Shown here: positions 47,301 to 57,354 of the stretch, piece after piece
Numbering within the stretch: the stretch's first letter is position 1
How the letters are laid out: every line of letters starts with the position of its first letter
Assembly: GCF_963576615.1 (NCBI RefSeq)
Contig: NC_088709.1
Coordinates: forward strand, 19,671,243-19,735,242
Source of the DNA: Watersipora subatra
Lineage: Eukaryota; Bryozoa; Gymnolaemata; Cheilostomatida; Watersiporidae
DNA length: 64,000 bases
Direction of reading: 5' to 3'
Notes under the pieces: model-generated
What the model was told of the DNA's origin: nothing
What the model saw: only the letters and a program-made list of their open reading frames with translations
Databases searched by the model: none
Program-made: the position numbers and the translations under genes

Positions 47301-50300
47301 ACAAGCCATTGATCAACTAGCGCCTGATTCTGACCAACGTCATATGAGGTGCTGCACCCGGCTATGCAAGCTTATGCAGGCGTGCAATTGATGTGACCCA
47401 AATAACTATTAAATTGCAGAATGATTCAACTCCGCAAGAGCATTATCTCACCGCAGTCCTGTATCGACATGGGCTCGCTAGGCTAGGATAGATGTGAATC
47501 AAGTGTATAGCCGTTAGCGTAATCTCAGACTCATCATGTGGTTTTGACACTCCACCGAAAAAAATGGATCAAAGACATTCTTTGTTTACGAACAATGAAG
47601 GGTCTTCTTTTTCACTCGCTAGTAATGATATCATGTAATTTCTTGAAACTGGCCAAAATACAATGCGCACAAACTCGTGTAATAATTGCGAATTGCCATA
47701 TCACAAATAATTGGAAAAACAATTGCTTGTGCGATTTGAAACACGCGATTTATCCAAAAATATTGGTCGGAACCAAGTGTAACAGAAAGTCGAATCCAAA
47801 TGCAGGTTTTATAGCTAGTCTAACCTTCTTGTAGACAAAAGAGTGATACAGGGAACAAGATTTTGAAATACTTCAATTTGGAGAATTTGGCTATACAAGA
47901 TTGGTTTTGGAAACCCGGAACGAAACTTCACACAAGGGATCAAATTCTACCAGGTAGCCTTATCAAGTTTTTCTAGAATATGCTATTGAGTTTTTTTGAA
48001 ACAGGAAACTAGATGCAAGTGTATTCTAGAATATTCTAGAATATTCTAGAATATTCTAGAATATTCTAGAATACTCCAGAGTTCAAATGCTTTTCAATCA
48101 AATTCTTTTAGTCTCAAAAGCAAAACAAAATGCATCGAGTCTCTCCCTGTTTTTGGGGCTCCTGTTTCGTATATGTATTACTAATCGGGTATCTCCGTTT
48201 TGTTCGATGCTATTAAATGAACCTACCATTTGCTCATCAATTCATCTTTTTATAACTAATTAGCAACCATGGGGTCGTTTAGGCTTAAAAAAATTAACAG
48301 GCTCTCACTGAAAGCAGTGAATCTGTAAGGAATGGTTTTAAAATTAGGTTATATGATATATATATATTATCCATATTATTATACAATCTATATAATATTA
48401 CATTACTAATACTAATATATATTAATATATGTTAAATATATAATAATTATAAGCTTAATATTATGTTTAATAAAATGTCTAGTACTATATTTATATGATG
48501 TAGGCCCTATTACATTATTCTATGTATATATAAATCTCAAAGTTTGTCATTTGGTCCAACTATAACGATTAATATCAATTAATATCTAGCAATGAAAAAT
48601 CCGAAGCGAAGAAGATTTGATCTTAGAACCTTTCTTTCTCCAGGCGATAAGCTAACCCATTAAGCTACGCTAGATGCAATTGATACATTAAGCAATATAA
48701 GTCGTTATCTGAGTTAAAATACGCATAGCGTCTCTGCCTTATGTGCAACATCACTAAAGTTTGCTCTCACGGCTCTTATTAGTAGTTTTAACAATACGGA
48801 TACTAGCTTACTCAAATTAGCCATTGGCAATGTGCCAGGTTAATGGTAAGTGGTAGACAACTACGTTACTTGCCACTGTTTATAAGCTGTTCTTTAATAC
48901 CTGTGCAACGCCGGGAATTTGGCTAGTATATTATATATATCAATATAATATATATTATACTATAATTGTATTTGTATTATATATTAATTTTATTATACAT
49001 ACTATAAAGTATATATTGTATATTAATATATATACATGTAATTATACTCCATATACTAATAATATTAATATTATATTATTAATATATAATATACATAATA
49101 TTGTATGTATACTATATTATTATATAATATATATAATATTGTATATATATTACATTATTAATATACAAAATATCTAATATTAAATATTATTATAACGTAA
49201 TTAGGAATGGGGTTATTTCAGATCTAGAGAATTTTATTGGCTGATTTGCTATATTTCTAGTGTGGCTATCAATTAAATTCTTTTATAAGCCAACCTGAAA
49301 ATGAGACATAGGTATTCAAATTCTGAGTGAAAATGTCGACTTGATTTAGCGCTTCACACTTGAGCTCATGAGTTAGCTTTTGACACGCATGCTTGCATAC
49401 ATGAGTTGTTTGCTTTTTCCTGTGTCTTCCTGTGTCTATGCAACCTTGCTACTTTATTAGCATCTACCTATGTTAATGAATCCTATTTTGCCATTGTGTG
49501 TGTGTGTGTGTGTGTGGGTACGGGTGTGTGGGTACGGGTGTGTGCGCGTGTACGCTAGTGGACGTGTGTGTGTGTGTCGTGGGGCTGTGTGGGTGCATGT
49601 CTGTTAGTCTGAGTAAACATTTCCAAATTTTTTACCAACTTCATTCAAATTTCACATCCCATCTCCCCTTGTGATGGGAGGGGAGATGCGATGGGAGGGG
49701 AGATGGGATGGGAGGGGAGATGCGATGGGAGGGGAGATGCGATGGGAGGGGAGATGCGATGGGAGGGGAGATGGGATGGGAGGGGAGATGGGAGGGGAGA
49801 TGCGATTGGAGGGGAGATGGGATGGGAGGGGAAATATGATGGGAGGGGAGATGGGCGCAGTGCTAGTTGTACATGGACATTTTTACACCACATAGTATTA
49901 TATTTATTCAGTTCTATCTTACTACTTTTAGATAATAGAATTTCACTACTTCCCTTTCTGTCCTATTTCACCCTATTCACGTCTTTGTGTTTATTTCTTT
50001 ATGCATACTGATTGCATAATCGTGGTTTAGTGCTTGAGGAAGTCCTTGTTTAATGGCTTGTTTATAAGAATAACTTTTATCCATACTCCATGCAATGGTT
50101 TATTTAGATAAAGAATTATATAAATAATTAGAATTATATACATGTATCTTAATGCAACTAGTGAAAAGTTGGCTTCTCCGGACAGTTAGAATTATATACA
50201 TGTATCTTAATGCAACTAGTGAAAAGTTGGCTTCTCCGGACAGTTAGAATTATATACATGTATGTTATTGCAACTAGTGAAAAGTTGGTTTCTCCGAACA

Positions 50301-53300
50301 GTTAGAATTATATACATGTATCTTATTGCAACTAGTAAAAAGTTGGCTTCTCCGGACAGTTAGAATCATATACAATATTTTATTGCAACTAGTGAAAAGT
50401 TGACTTCCCTGGACAGTTAGAATTATATACACTATCTTATTGCAACTAGTGAAAAGTTGGCTTCTCCGGACAGTTAGAATTATATACATGTATCTTATTG
50501 CATTTAAGGAAAACCTGGCTTCTCTGGACAGTTATAAGTAACTAGACATGAGTATTTTGTAATAACCTGAGAGAAATTGGTTTTTAGGCTTAACTTGTGC
50601 CACTGTTATTTTTAGCAAAAGTTCACATGTATCTTTTGAACATTAGTCTAGGCCTATTCAATCGTCTCAAAATAACGACTGACATCGCATCAACACAACC
50701 TGGTGAGATCAATGACCTGCCTGGTCAGTATTATGACTCTGGTGCTTCAATCCTAGTAGTTGAAACTAGTGCACCAGTTGACTCAAATTCAATATCATTC
50801 GTTCAAGATCAATAAACTTAATACTTGGAGCTTAAAATGATGTTTATTACATTTATTATGTTTGTTCAATCAGTTTCTTCACATATGATACGCCTAATGA
50901 TTGGCTGTTACAGAGTTCAGCCACTACCATGATTGGCTGTTACAGAGTTCAGCCACTACCATGATTGGCTGTTACAGAGTTCAGCCACTAACATGATTGG
51001 CTGTTACAGAATTCAATGACTACCATGATTGGCTGTTACAGAATTCAATGACTACCATGATTGGCTGTTACAGAGTTCAATGGCTACTTAGAATGGTACC
51101 TAAAGACATGGGTGACCTTTCATGACTACTGGCTCAGTAAATATTCAGGAGAAGTTAAAGTAATGCTATACCGGACTCTAGCGAATGACCTGAGCAAGTT
51201 TGTTGAACTCGTCAAATTCTTAGGCTATGATCCCTATTTATCAGACGCCAGGTATGTGTAGATATGCCCGAATTTGTCACGGTGTTTCCATGACACGCAT
51301 GAAACGCATCATGCAGATTTGGAGTTGTGGGCAAATAGCGTTACTGTGCGAATTAAGTGTTTCTATGGACATTTGTATGATGCGGATTGACTCCGGTGTC
51401 TTGTTGAAAAAATGTAAGGAATTGTAAGCTGTAAGTTAATAATTTGCGATGCCGTTAGTGTCACACGTGTTAGCGACGCAAATGCGTGAAACTTAATCGT
51501 GAAAGGACGATGGAAGTATTGAAAATGTTTTTTAAATCGAATAGCTGGCGTGGTATTTTAATGCGCATCATGCACAAGTGCTGTTTCCATTATTTGCAAG
51601 CATGATGGATTCGATATAGTTTTGCGAATCGCAAAACCATTTCCCTGATGCAGTTAACATGCAGATTTGCTCAAATTTGTGCATCATGCGTGTCATAGTA
51701 GGTTGATAGCTACTATATGGCAGCTGTTATGTGGTTCAGTAACTAGGCCACTGACTTGAAAGTATTGGTAATTTTTTATTATTTGCGATTGTTTTTGATG
51801 ATCAGACTGCTAAGATGTTTCAAGATTAAAAGTGACAAAACTTGATCGCGGTTAAACACTAGACTCGGAGGAAAATACGTGCGAAATGATGTCACTAGTT
51901 GCTATCATTGCATTCAAGCTGCAGCGTTACGTGTCTCTATTCTGTCGGTCTCTTTACAACTATAGACGTCATAATCGTACTTTCGCTTTAACAGAGAGTT
52001 TTAACCGCGATAAAATGTTGTCGATTTTAATCTATATACATACATACTGGCAGTCAGATCACCTCAAACATCAAAAACAATCGCATATGATTGCAAAATA
52101 CTGATACTTTCTGTCAAAACCTAGTAAAATGCTGTCCAAGTTCATCTTTAAGATCAGTAGGTCAGCAGTTCAAGACATGCAATTGGCCAATGGTGGTGTT
52201 AGGAAGGGTGGTGTTAGGGAGGGTGGTGTTAGGAAGGGTGGTGTTAGGGAGGGTGGTGTTAGGGAGGGTGGTGTTAGGGAGGGTGGTGTTAGGGAGGGTG
52301 GTGTTAGGGAGGGTGGTGTTAGGAAGGGTGGTGTTAGGGAGGGTGGTGTTAGGAAGGGTGGTGTTAGGGAGGGTGGTGTTAGGAAGGGTGGTGTTAGGGA
52401 GGGTGGTGTTAGGGAGGGTGGTGTTAGGAAGGGTGGTGTTAGGAAGGGTGGTGTTAGGGAGGGTGGTGTTAGGGAGGGTGGTGTTAGGAAGGGTGGTGTT
52501 AGGGAGGGTGGTGTTAGGAAGGGTGGTGTTAGGAAGGGTGGTGTTAGGGAGGGTGGTGTTAGGGAGGGTGGTGTTAGGGAGGGTGGTGTTAGGGAGGGTG
52601 GTATTAGGAAGGGTGGTGTTAGGGAGGGTGGTGTTAGGAAGGGTGGTGTTAGGGAGGGTGGTGTTAGGGAGGGTGGTGTTAGGGAGGGTGGTGTTAGGGA
52701 GGGTGGTGTTAGGAAGGGTGGTGTTAGGAAGGGTGGTGTTAGGGAGGGTGGTGTTAGGAAGGGTGGTGTTAGGGAGGGTGGTGTTAGGAAGGGTGGTGTT
52801 AGGGAGGGTGGTGTTAGGGAGGGTGGTGTTAGGAAGGGTGGTGTTAGGAAGGGTGGTGTTAGGAAGGGTGGTGTTAGGGAGGGTGGTGTTAGGGAGGGTG
52901 GTGTTAGGAAGGGTGGTGTTAGGGAGGGTGGTGTTAGGAAGGGTGGTGTTAGGAAGGGTGGTGTTAGGGAGGGTGGTGTTAGGGAGGGTGGTGTTAGGGA
53001 GGGTGGTGTTAGGGAGGGTGGTGTTAGGAAGGGTGGTGTTAGGGAGGGTGGTGTTAGGAAGGGTGGTGTTAGGGAGGGTGGTGTTAGGGAGGGTGGTGTT
53101 AGGGAGGGTGGTGTTAGGAAGGGTGGTGTTAGGAAGGGTGGTGTTAGGGAGGGTGGTGTTAGGGAGGGTGGTGTTAGAGAGGGTGGTGTTAGGGAGGGTG
53201 GTGTTAGGAAGGGTGGTGTTAGGGAGGGTGGTGTTAGGAAGGGTGGTGTTAGGAAGGGTGGTGTTAGGAAGGGTGGTGTTAGGGAGGGTGGTGTTAGGAA

Positions 53301-55597
53301 GGGTGGTGTTAGGGAGGGTGGTGTTAGGAAGGGTGGTGTTAGGGAGGGTGGTGTTAGGAAGGGTGGTGTTAGGGAGGGTGGTGTTAGGAAGGGTGGTGTT
53401 AGGAATGGTGGTGTTAGGAAGGGTGGTGTTAGCAATGGTGGTGTTAGGAAGGGTGGTGTTAGGGAGGGTAGTGTTAGGAAGGGTGATGTTAGCAAGGGCA
53501 TCCAACAACAATTATTCTTGTAGTGTTAAGAAACAACGTGGCAGGCAATGAGGAATTCACCTCAGTGCCCTCCCAGTAAACTCATAAAATGCTTAATCTA
53601 AGTGATTGGAGAGGATCATGCATGAGAGATCTTTCTAACTCAGTAAACTAACTAATTATGTATTGTAACTACCACATATTTAACACTTTAAAGCCTAATT
53701 TTGTATACACAAACAAATCCTCTGATCTGGAACCACAATAACAACATTCCACGAACAGTGTAAGCGCTAAGGATAGTGCGATTCCTTTGTAACTGAATAT
53801 CATATTGAAGCTTTAAGCTTGTAGAGCTCAATGAAAAGAACAGAAATCAAATGTCGTGAAGAAGTGATATTTTAGAGGCAACAGTAGAAACATAATGATT
53901 GCAGTACACTGAGTCTGATAGAGTGTGTATATTTGTTATGAATATGATTGCAGTACACTGAGTCTGATAGAGTGTGTATATTTGTTATGAATATGATTGC
54001 AGTACACTGAGTCTGATAGAGCCTGTATATTTATTATGAATATGATTGCAGTACACTGAGTCTGATAGAGTGTGTATATTTGTTATGTACACTGAGTCTG
54101 ATAGAGTGTGTATATTTGTTAAGTACACTGAGTCTGATAGAGTGTGTATATTTATTATGAATATGAATGCAGTACACTGAGTCTGATAGAGTGTGTATAT
54201 TTGTTATGTACACTGAGTCTGATAGAGTGTGTATATTTGTTATGAATATGATTGCAGTAGACTGAGTCTGATAGAGTGTGTATATTTGTTAAGTACACTG
54301 AGTCTGATAGAGTGTGTATATTTGTTATGAATATGATTGTAGTAGACTGAGTCTGATAGAGTGTGTATATTTGTTAAGTACACTGAGTCTGATAGAGTGT
54401 GTATATTTATTATGAATATGATTGCAGTAGACTGAGTCTGATAGAGAGTGTATATTTGTTATGTACACAGAGCCTGATAGAGTGTCTATATTTGTTATGA
54501 ATAGAAAGACAAATAGTTTTAGTGTAAACCTCCTGCTGCTGAGGAGAAAAAGATTTCTAGCTATTTCTATTATGATTATTCATTATTATTAGTGGTAATA
54601 ATTGTAGAAACATAATGATCGCAGTACACTGAGTTTGATAGAGTGTGTATATTTGTTATGAATATGATTGCAGTAGACTGAGTCTGATAAAGTGTGTATA
54701 TTTGTTATGAATACGATTGCAGTACAGTGAGTACTATATAAGGGCTATATAATAACTATAGTACTATAAACTATACAAATAGTTTTAGTGTAAACCTCCT
54801 GCTGCTGAGGAGAAGCTATATAAGCGCTGTCTAGTCTTCATCCTTCTTTGCTAAGAATTTCATTCAGCGTGTCATTAGAAACTGATGTTCTGTCGGCAGC
54901 CATTTTTCATTTTTTGGTCGGTTAGAAGTTCCCTTGCTATTTTAACAAGAACTGAGTCTACTCAACTCAAAACTTTGGAATCATACTAAAAACTTTTACC
55001 CCACAAAGCGACAAACATTTTGTAATCCTATGTAAATAAAAAATGCAGAAAAAAAACAAAATTACGAAGACGATCTTACTCAAGTGTAAGAATTTAAATG
55101 ATTTCGGGCGTAGGTTTCAAAGTGTATCACCATGATATTATCAGAATATTTGCAAATTACATATTTATATAGTACAGCGTACCATCACTAATAAAAACCT
55201 GAACGTTAACCCAAGCTCCGCCCACTTTGTGTAGTGGAGCTTGCTACAAGATTTTGGATTAAAATCAGCGGAAAAAATACAGTGTCTATTTACGAATTGA
55301 TGAAGCATGTATACAGGCAATAACAAAAGTCTATTAATGTCACGTTCAACGAAACAGAAGAAACTGCTAAAGTAGAACTTTAACATCTCACATATTTTCT
55401 TCTATTTCAGGAAGGAGCGTTTAAACTGTATGTTAACTTCACCGTTTACCAGCAGCAAAAAAAGACCAGATTCTGCTACTATTGACAACATCAAGTCAAT
55501 TACAAAAGAATTATATAAAAACCAGACAGAACATGTGACCGCCCTAGTAAAGACACAGTTTAGAAATAAGTTCAACAGCGAGTTGACCTTGGAATAG
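38288..55597 (+). CDS. WSCD-type carbohydrate sulfotransferase, Golgi type II membrane protein
   Basis: Assembled exons 38288-38367, 43066-43379, 46418-46616, 51074-51251 and 55411-55597. Known role of the family: transfer of sulfate from PAPS to glycans in the Golgi lumen. Evidence: exon 1 is a signal anchor (MQHKKSLVAICIFMTVTVCF, FLSVQP); exon 2 has a Lys/Ser-rich stem and the 5'-PAPS loop ATPGSGSDF (residues about 114-122); exon 3 has the 3'-PAPS motif VIVIRDPFDAAFSEWIR; exons 4-5 follow the WSCD1/2 C-terminal order. No WSC domain is present. Junctions 1-2, 2-3 and 4-5 agree in phase (2, 1, 2). Junction 3-4 does not (2 against 1), so one exon of length 3n+2, about 20 codons by comparison with WSCD, is missing from this model. 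The gene is intron-rich and its introns are full of transposons and minisatellites. Confidence 0.72.
38381..39595. repeat. 49-bp tandem array with two unit types
   Basis: About 25 copies of 49 bp, starting 14 bp after the exon 1 donor. Type A ends GATACATCTACTGAGTACCATA, as in 38641 and 38701; type B has AACACTTTCATATACTGAG and CCTTA. The types are interspersed. Confidence 0.9.
39941..40020 (-). repeat. GC-rich dispersed module
   Basis: On the minus strand GGAGCTTCGCCCCGGACCCC, GGGCTTACAGCGCCCTCCAG. Matches 10497-10562 (plus) closely; looks like the hairpin-prone end of a mobile element. Confidence 0.5.
40430..40755 (-). repeat. non-autonomous element, family Z
   Basis: GC-richer island containing CCGGGTACCG repeats (40463-40492) and, on minus, AAAGCCTGGTTCCCAAATTG at its end. 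A relative on the minus strand lies at about 60550-60738 (AAGCCCGGTTCCCATATACG). Confidence 0.5.
41329..41730. repeat. AT-rich ATAAGGTATATA region
   Basis: Many direct and inverted copies of AAGGTATA/TATACCTT in sulfotransferase intron 1. No coding signal. Confidence 0.7.
41813..42192. repeat. MITE family M, copy 1
   Basis: Ends in inverted GTTTCCATGACACG / CGTCATGGAAAC. Interior (GGATTGACTCCGGCACCTTG, GTATTTTAATGCACATCAT) matches 51280-51697. In sulfotransferase intron 1. Confidence 0.65.
43066..43379 (+). CDS. sulfotransferase exon 2 (stem and 5'-PAPS loop)
   Basis: Acceptor CATAATTTTAG, 314 nt, donor GTGAGT at phase 1. Encodes QSLSNIGERIILHSLWQDSD, a basic stem, and QVVAATPGSGSDFCRLSLVA then IT. 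PGSGSDF occupies the place of PGSGNTW in WSCD proteins. The frame remains open past the donor to 43594, which is read-through. Confidence 0.75.
43556..43815. repeat. about 41-bp tandem repeat, six copies
   Basis: CTGACAGCTTGCTCTCTGTA, CCGTTTGTAGTAAATG repeated in the intron after sulfotransferase exon 2; copies drift in sequence. Confidence 0.8.
43971..44420. mobile_element. 450-bp MITE with terminal inverted repeats
   Basis: Left AAGCTGGTTCACACTATATC and right (reverse complement) AAGGCTGGTTCACACTGTAT are inverted ends of a 450-bp element with no coding capacity. No clear target duplication. In sulfotransferase intron 2. Confidence 0.65.
44595..44815 (+). repeat. SINE family A copy
   Basis: Head GCCGTGAGAGATCGTCACAT and GTAATAAGTATGCGCAC, tRNA-like TGTGGTTGCGTGGTACAGAT with B box AGAGTTCGAGTCC, tail CTCTTATTACAGTAAAAAC. 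Confidence 0.6.
44997..46129. mobile_element. non-autonomous hAT-like DNA transposon
   Basis: 1133 bp flanked by an 8-bp direct duplication ATCGAATG (44989-44996 and 46130-46137). Both ends are the 18-bp inverted repeat TAGAGGTGGAACGAGACA. Subterminal zones are packed with GTCTCGAGTCTCG-type motifs, possible transposase sites. Eight-bp duplications and TAGxGGTGG ends are hAT hallmarks. No transposase remains. Inserted in sulfotransferase intron 2. Confidence 0.85.
46418..46616 (+). CDS. sulfotransferase exon 3 (3'-PAPS motif)
   Basis: 199 nt, acceptor AAACCAG, phase 1 in, phase 2 out (donor GTATCT). GFYSGSVYELLN matches the GYYTGS region of WSCD, and VIVIRDPFDAAFSEWIR is the conserved Arg..Ser 3'-phosphate binding motif. 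Confidence 0.75.
48024..48071. promoter_or_regulatory. array of ten perfect heat-shock-element half-sites
   Basis: TTCTAGAATA repeated with 10-bp period gives alternating TTC and GAA every 5 bp, ten in a row (48024, 48029 ... 48069), the exact geometry bound by HSF. Another TTCTAGAA is at 47971. In the sulfotransferase intron after exon 3. Could be a chance microsatellite. Confidence 0.5.
48530..48925 (-). repeat. SINE family B copy, long form
   Basis: Minus strand: TTGCACAGGTATTAAAGAAC ... CACATTGCCAATGGCTAATT, then the tRNA-like GCGTAGCTTAATGGGTTAGC and GATTTTTCATTGCTAGATAT, ending CAAACTTTGAGATTTATATA. The same order occurs at 57355-57740. Confidence 0.6.
48930..49195. repeat. AT-only tract
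   Basis: Nearly pure A/T with TATATTATTAATATT-type inverted repeats; a second such tract is at 48350-48450. No features. Confidence 0.85.
49496..49580. repeat. (GT)n microsatellite
   Basis: TGTGTGTG with GGGTACGGGTG interruptions in a sulfotransferase intron. Confidence 0.9.
49666..49853. repeat. 17-bp G-rich tandem array
   Basis: About eleven copies of GGGAGGGGAGATGSGAT with slips. Dense GGG runs on the plus strand make G-quadruplexes likely. Confidence 0.9.
50122..50530. repeat. 58-bp tandem array, about seven copies
   Basis: Unit TTAGAATTATATACATGTAT, CTTATTGCAACTAGTGAAAA, GTTGGCTTCTCCGGACAG. In the intron before sulfotransferase exon 4. Confidence 0.9.
50898..51073 (+). repeat. 32-bp array duplicating the exon 4 splice acceptor
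   Basis: Five upstream copies of ATGATTGGCTGTTACAGAGT, TCAGCCACTACC, the last acceptor running straight into exon 4 (CAG, AGTTCAATGGCTAC). Each unit carries intron end plus the first roughly 15 nt of the exon. Confidence 0.85.
51074..51251 (+). CDS. sulfotransferase exon 4
   Basis: 178 nt, acceptor GGCTGTTACAG, donor GTATGT phase 2. FNGYLEWYLKTWVTFHDYWL and GEVKVMLYRTLANDLSKFVE correspond to the W..HTLDWL.....VLVVHFEDL region of WSCD. The acceptor is repeated five more times upstream (see the 32-bp array). Confidence 0.7.
51280..51697. repeat. MITE family M, copy 2
   Basis: Starts GTGTTTCCATGACACGCATG only about 28 bp after the exon 4 donor and ends GCATCATGCGTGTCATA; matches 41813-42192 inside. 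Confidence 0.7.
52191..53496. repeat. 15-bp G-rich minisatellite, about 87 copies
   Basis: Unit GTGTTAGGRAGGGTG with R mostly A or G. No indel over 1.3 kb. Because 15 is divisible by three, several frames stay open for 440-490 codons (VVLGR, REGGV, NTTLP, LTPPF types); none is a gene. GTTAGGGAGGGTGG contains telomere-like and quadruplex-prone sequence. In the last sulfotransferase intron. Confidence 0.95.
53905..54725. repeat. 49/35-bp tandem array, two blocks
   Basis: GTACACTGAGTCTGATAGAG, TGTGTATATTTGTTATGAAT with long (49 bp) and short (about 35 bp) units, split by a non-repeat insert at about 54500-54610. A segment with CTCCTGCTGCTGAGGAGAA occurs on both sides (54511, 54775). Confidence 0.85.
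55411..55597 (+). CDS. sulfotransferase exon 5 (C-terminus, stop)
   Basis: Acceptor TCTATTTCAG; 187 nt to TAG. KERLNCMLTSPFTSSKKRPD starts like the WSCD block ERLLCVE..., followed by an amphipathic tail ending FNSELTLE. Confidence 0.65.
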
Positions 55598-55775
55598 ATT
55601 CTTGAGGCGTCTAATTTTTATGCTAAAATTCAAATATTTAAGGATATTAGTTGTTGGTGTTCATGAAAAACTTATGACAACAGACATTATTATTAGTTTT
55701 ATCACAGCTTAAGCTGGTGTTGTTTTCTGTCATCGACCTATAGTTCCACTGGTACGGATAATTATTAGCATAACT

Positions 55776-56228
55776 GTTCTATGTATTGCCACTATGGTAT
55801 ACTATGTATTACCACTATGTTATACTATGTATTGCCACTATGGTATACTATGTATTGCCACTATGGTATACTATGTAGTGCCACTATGGTATACTATGTA
55901 TTGCCACTATGGTATTCTATGTATTGCCACTATGTTATACTATGTATTGCCACTATGGTCTACTATGATTGCCACTATGGTATACTATGTATTGCCACTA
56001 TGGTATACTATGTATTGCCACTATGGTATACCATGAATTGCCACTATGATATACTATGTATTGCCACTATGGTATGCTATGTATTGCCACTATGGTATAC
56101 TATGTATTGCCACTATGGTATACTATGTATTGCCACTATGTTATACTATGTATTGCCACTATGGTATACTATGTATTGCCACTATGGTATACCATGAATT
56201 GCCACTATGATATACTATGTATGGTATA
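55776..56228. repeat. 23-bp tandem array
   Basis: About 19 copies of ACTATGGTATACTATGTATT, GCC, 180 bp after the sulfotransferase stop, possibly in its 3' UTR or flank. Open frames (YYVLPLWYT) are artefacts. Confidence 0.9.
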
Positions 56229-56992
56229 CTATGGTGAATATGCAGTATGCAGTGGCCCGCCCCGTGTGAGGAGCACCTGCAGAGAGTTGTCATTGTTGTA
56301 TAAAAACTGGCATCCTTGACTGTAAGCAGTTAAACTGCCTCTATTGACAAATCATCCATTTTGTAATGTTTTTATCGCTTAAAACATTTTTAAAAGCTTT
56401 TACGAATCTTGTTTTGTTTAGATATGTTTGCAATCATCGTGCGTTTTTAATCGCTACACATTGTACTCAAGTTTTTCTTTGATAGTGAACAATTGATAGT
56501 AAAGATATGTTCCATTACCTGTGAATATAAATTAACCGCAGTCAAGTGTTATAACTTCGCTATTATACGTGGCAAGCTCTCACACGTGTGATGAGTCCGT
56601 CACTTCCATATCAACACTCCTGAACTTTTTAAGACTGTTTCCAGCACTGTATATTCTTACTAAAGGCAACATTACAAGAGTATGTGAACTACGATATAAC
56701 CAGACCACAACTTGGCTTAAGAATCCTTCAATATAAATGGTTTTATTGATCTTATTACTACCGAGATGCTCTAGTATCTATTTCTAGTTTTTCTGTTGGC
56801 TGCTAAATTTTTACTCAGGTTTGCTACTGCAATAAATACGTGGTAATTTTTACAAAAATGTATGAAAGCACTGCATGCATCACAGCTGATTGTAAAATTG
56901 AAATCTTTTAAACATGATAATAACCGATTTTAATATTTATATTTTTATGACTAGCATATTATGTTAAAACGAGTACGCCTACTAGTCTCGCG

Positions 56993-57182
56993 CACTGTGA
57001 GAGATCATCATGAGTAATCAGAATGATTATCCCTTGAAGTGGTCTGGTGACTGGGTAGTGCAGAGTTAGTAAAATGAGTGGGTAGTCTGGTAGTGTATAG
57101 ATTTCAGTGCAAGGAATATTTTTTACTCACGCTTTTAGTATGGATTCAAATGAACAGAGACTAATCTTAAAACAGTAAAGAT
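56993..57182 (+). repeat. SINE family A copy
   Basis: CGCACTGTGAGAGATCATCA and GAGTAATCAGAATGATTAT head; degenerate tRNA-like GTGGTCTGGTGACTGGGTAG; ends AACAGTAAAGATT. Confidence 0.45.
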
Positions 57183-57354
57183 TGCCAAAAATTACTATTA
57201 ATGTTGGAAAAATTCAATAGCTTTTTAATTATTTTCTGCGAAGTTGATGTATTAAAATAAGTCATGGTAATAGTAATGGTTACCATATTCCTCTTATATT
57301 CATGTATCTCCAAAAAACATCTCTACAGATGAAATCTTTCTTTTATTAAGTTAC

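Noticed and set aside
48815-48850. Candidate missing sulfotransferase exon before a GTAAGT
   Set aside because: The same sequence occurs at about 57450 within a SINE family B copy, so it is repeat DNA.
50614-50650. Candidate missing exon (SKSSHVSFEH)
   Set aside because: The acceptor is fine but no donor gives the phase needed to enter exon 4.
52091-53551. Open frames of about 440-490 codons on both strands
   Set aside because: They are translations of a 15-bp minisatellite; a unit divisible by three keeps frames open. There is no non-repetitive protein sequence.
55781-56319. Several Tyr/Leu-rich frames (YYVLPLWYT)
   Set aside because: Translations of the 23-bp array downstream of the sulfotransferase.
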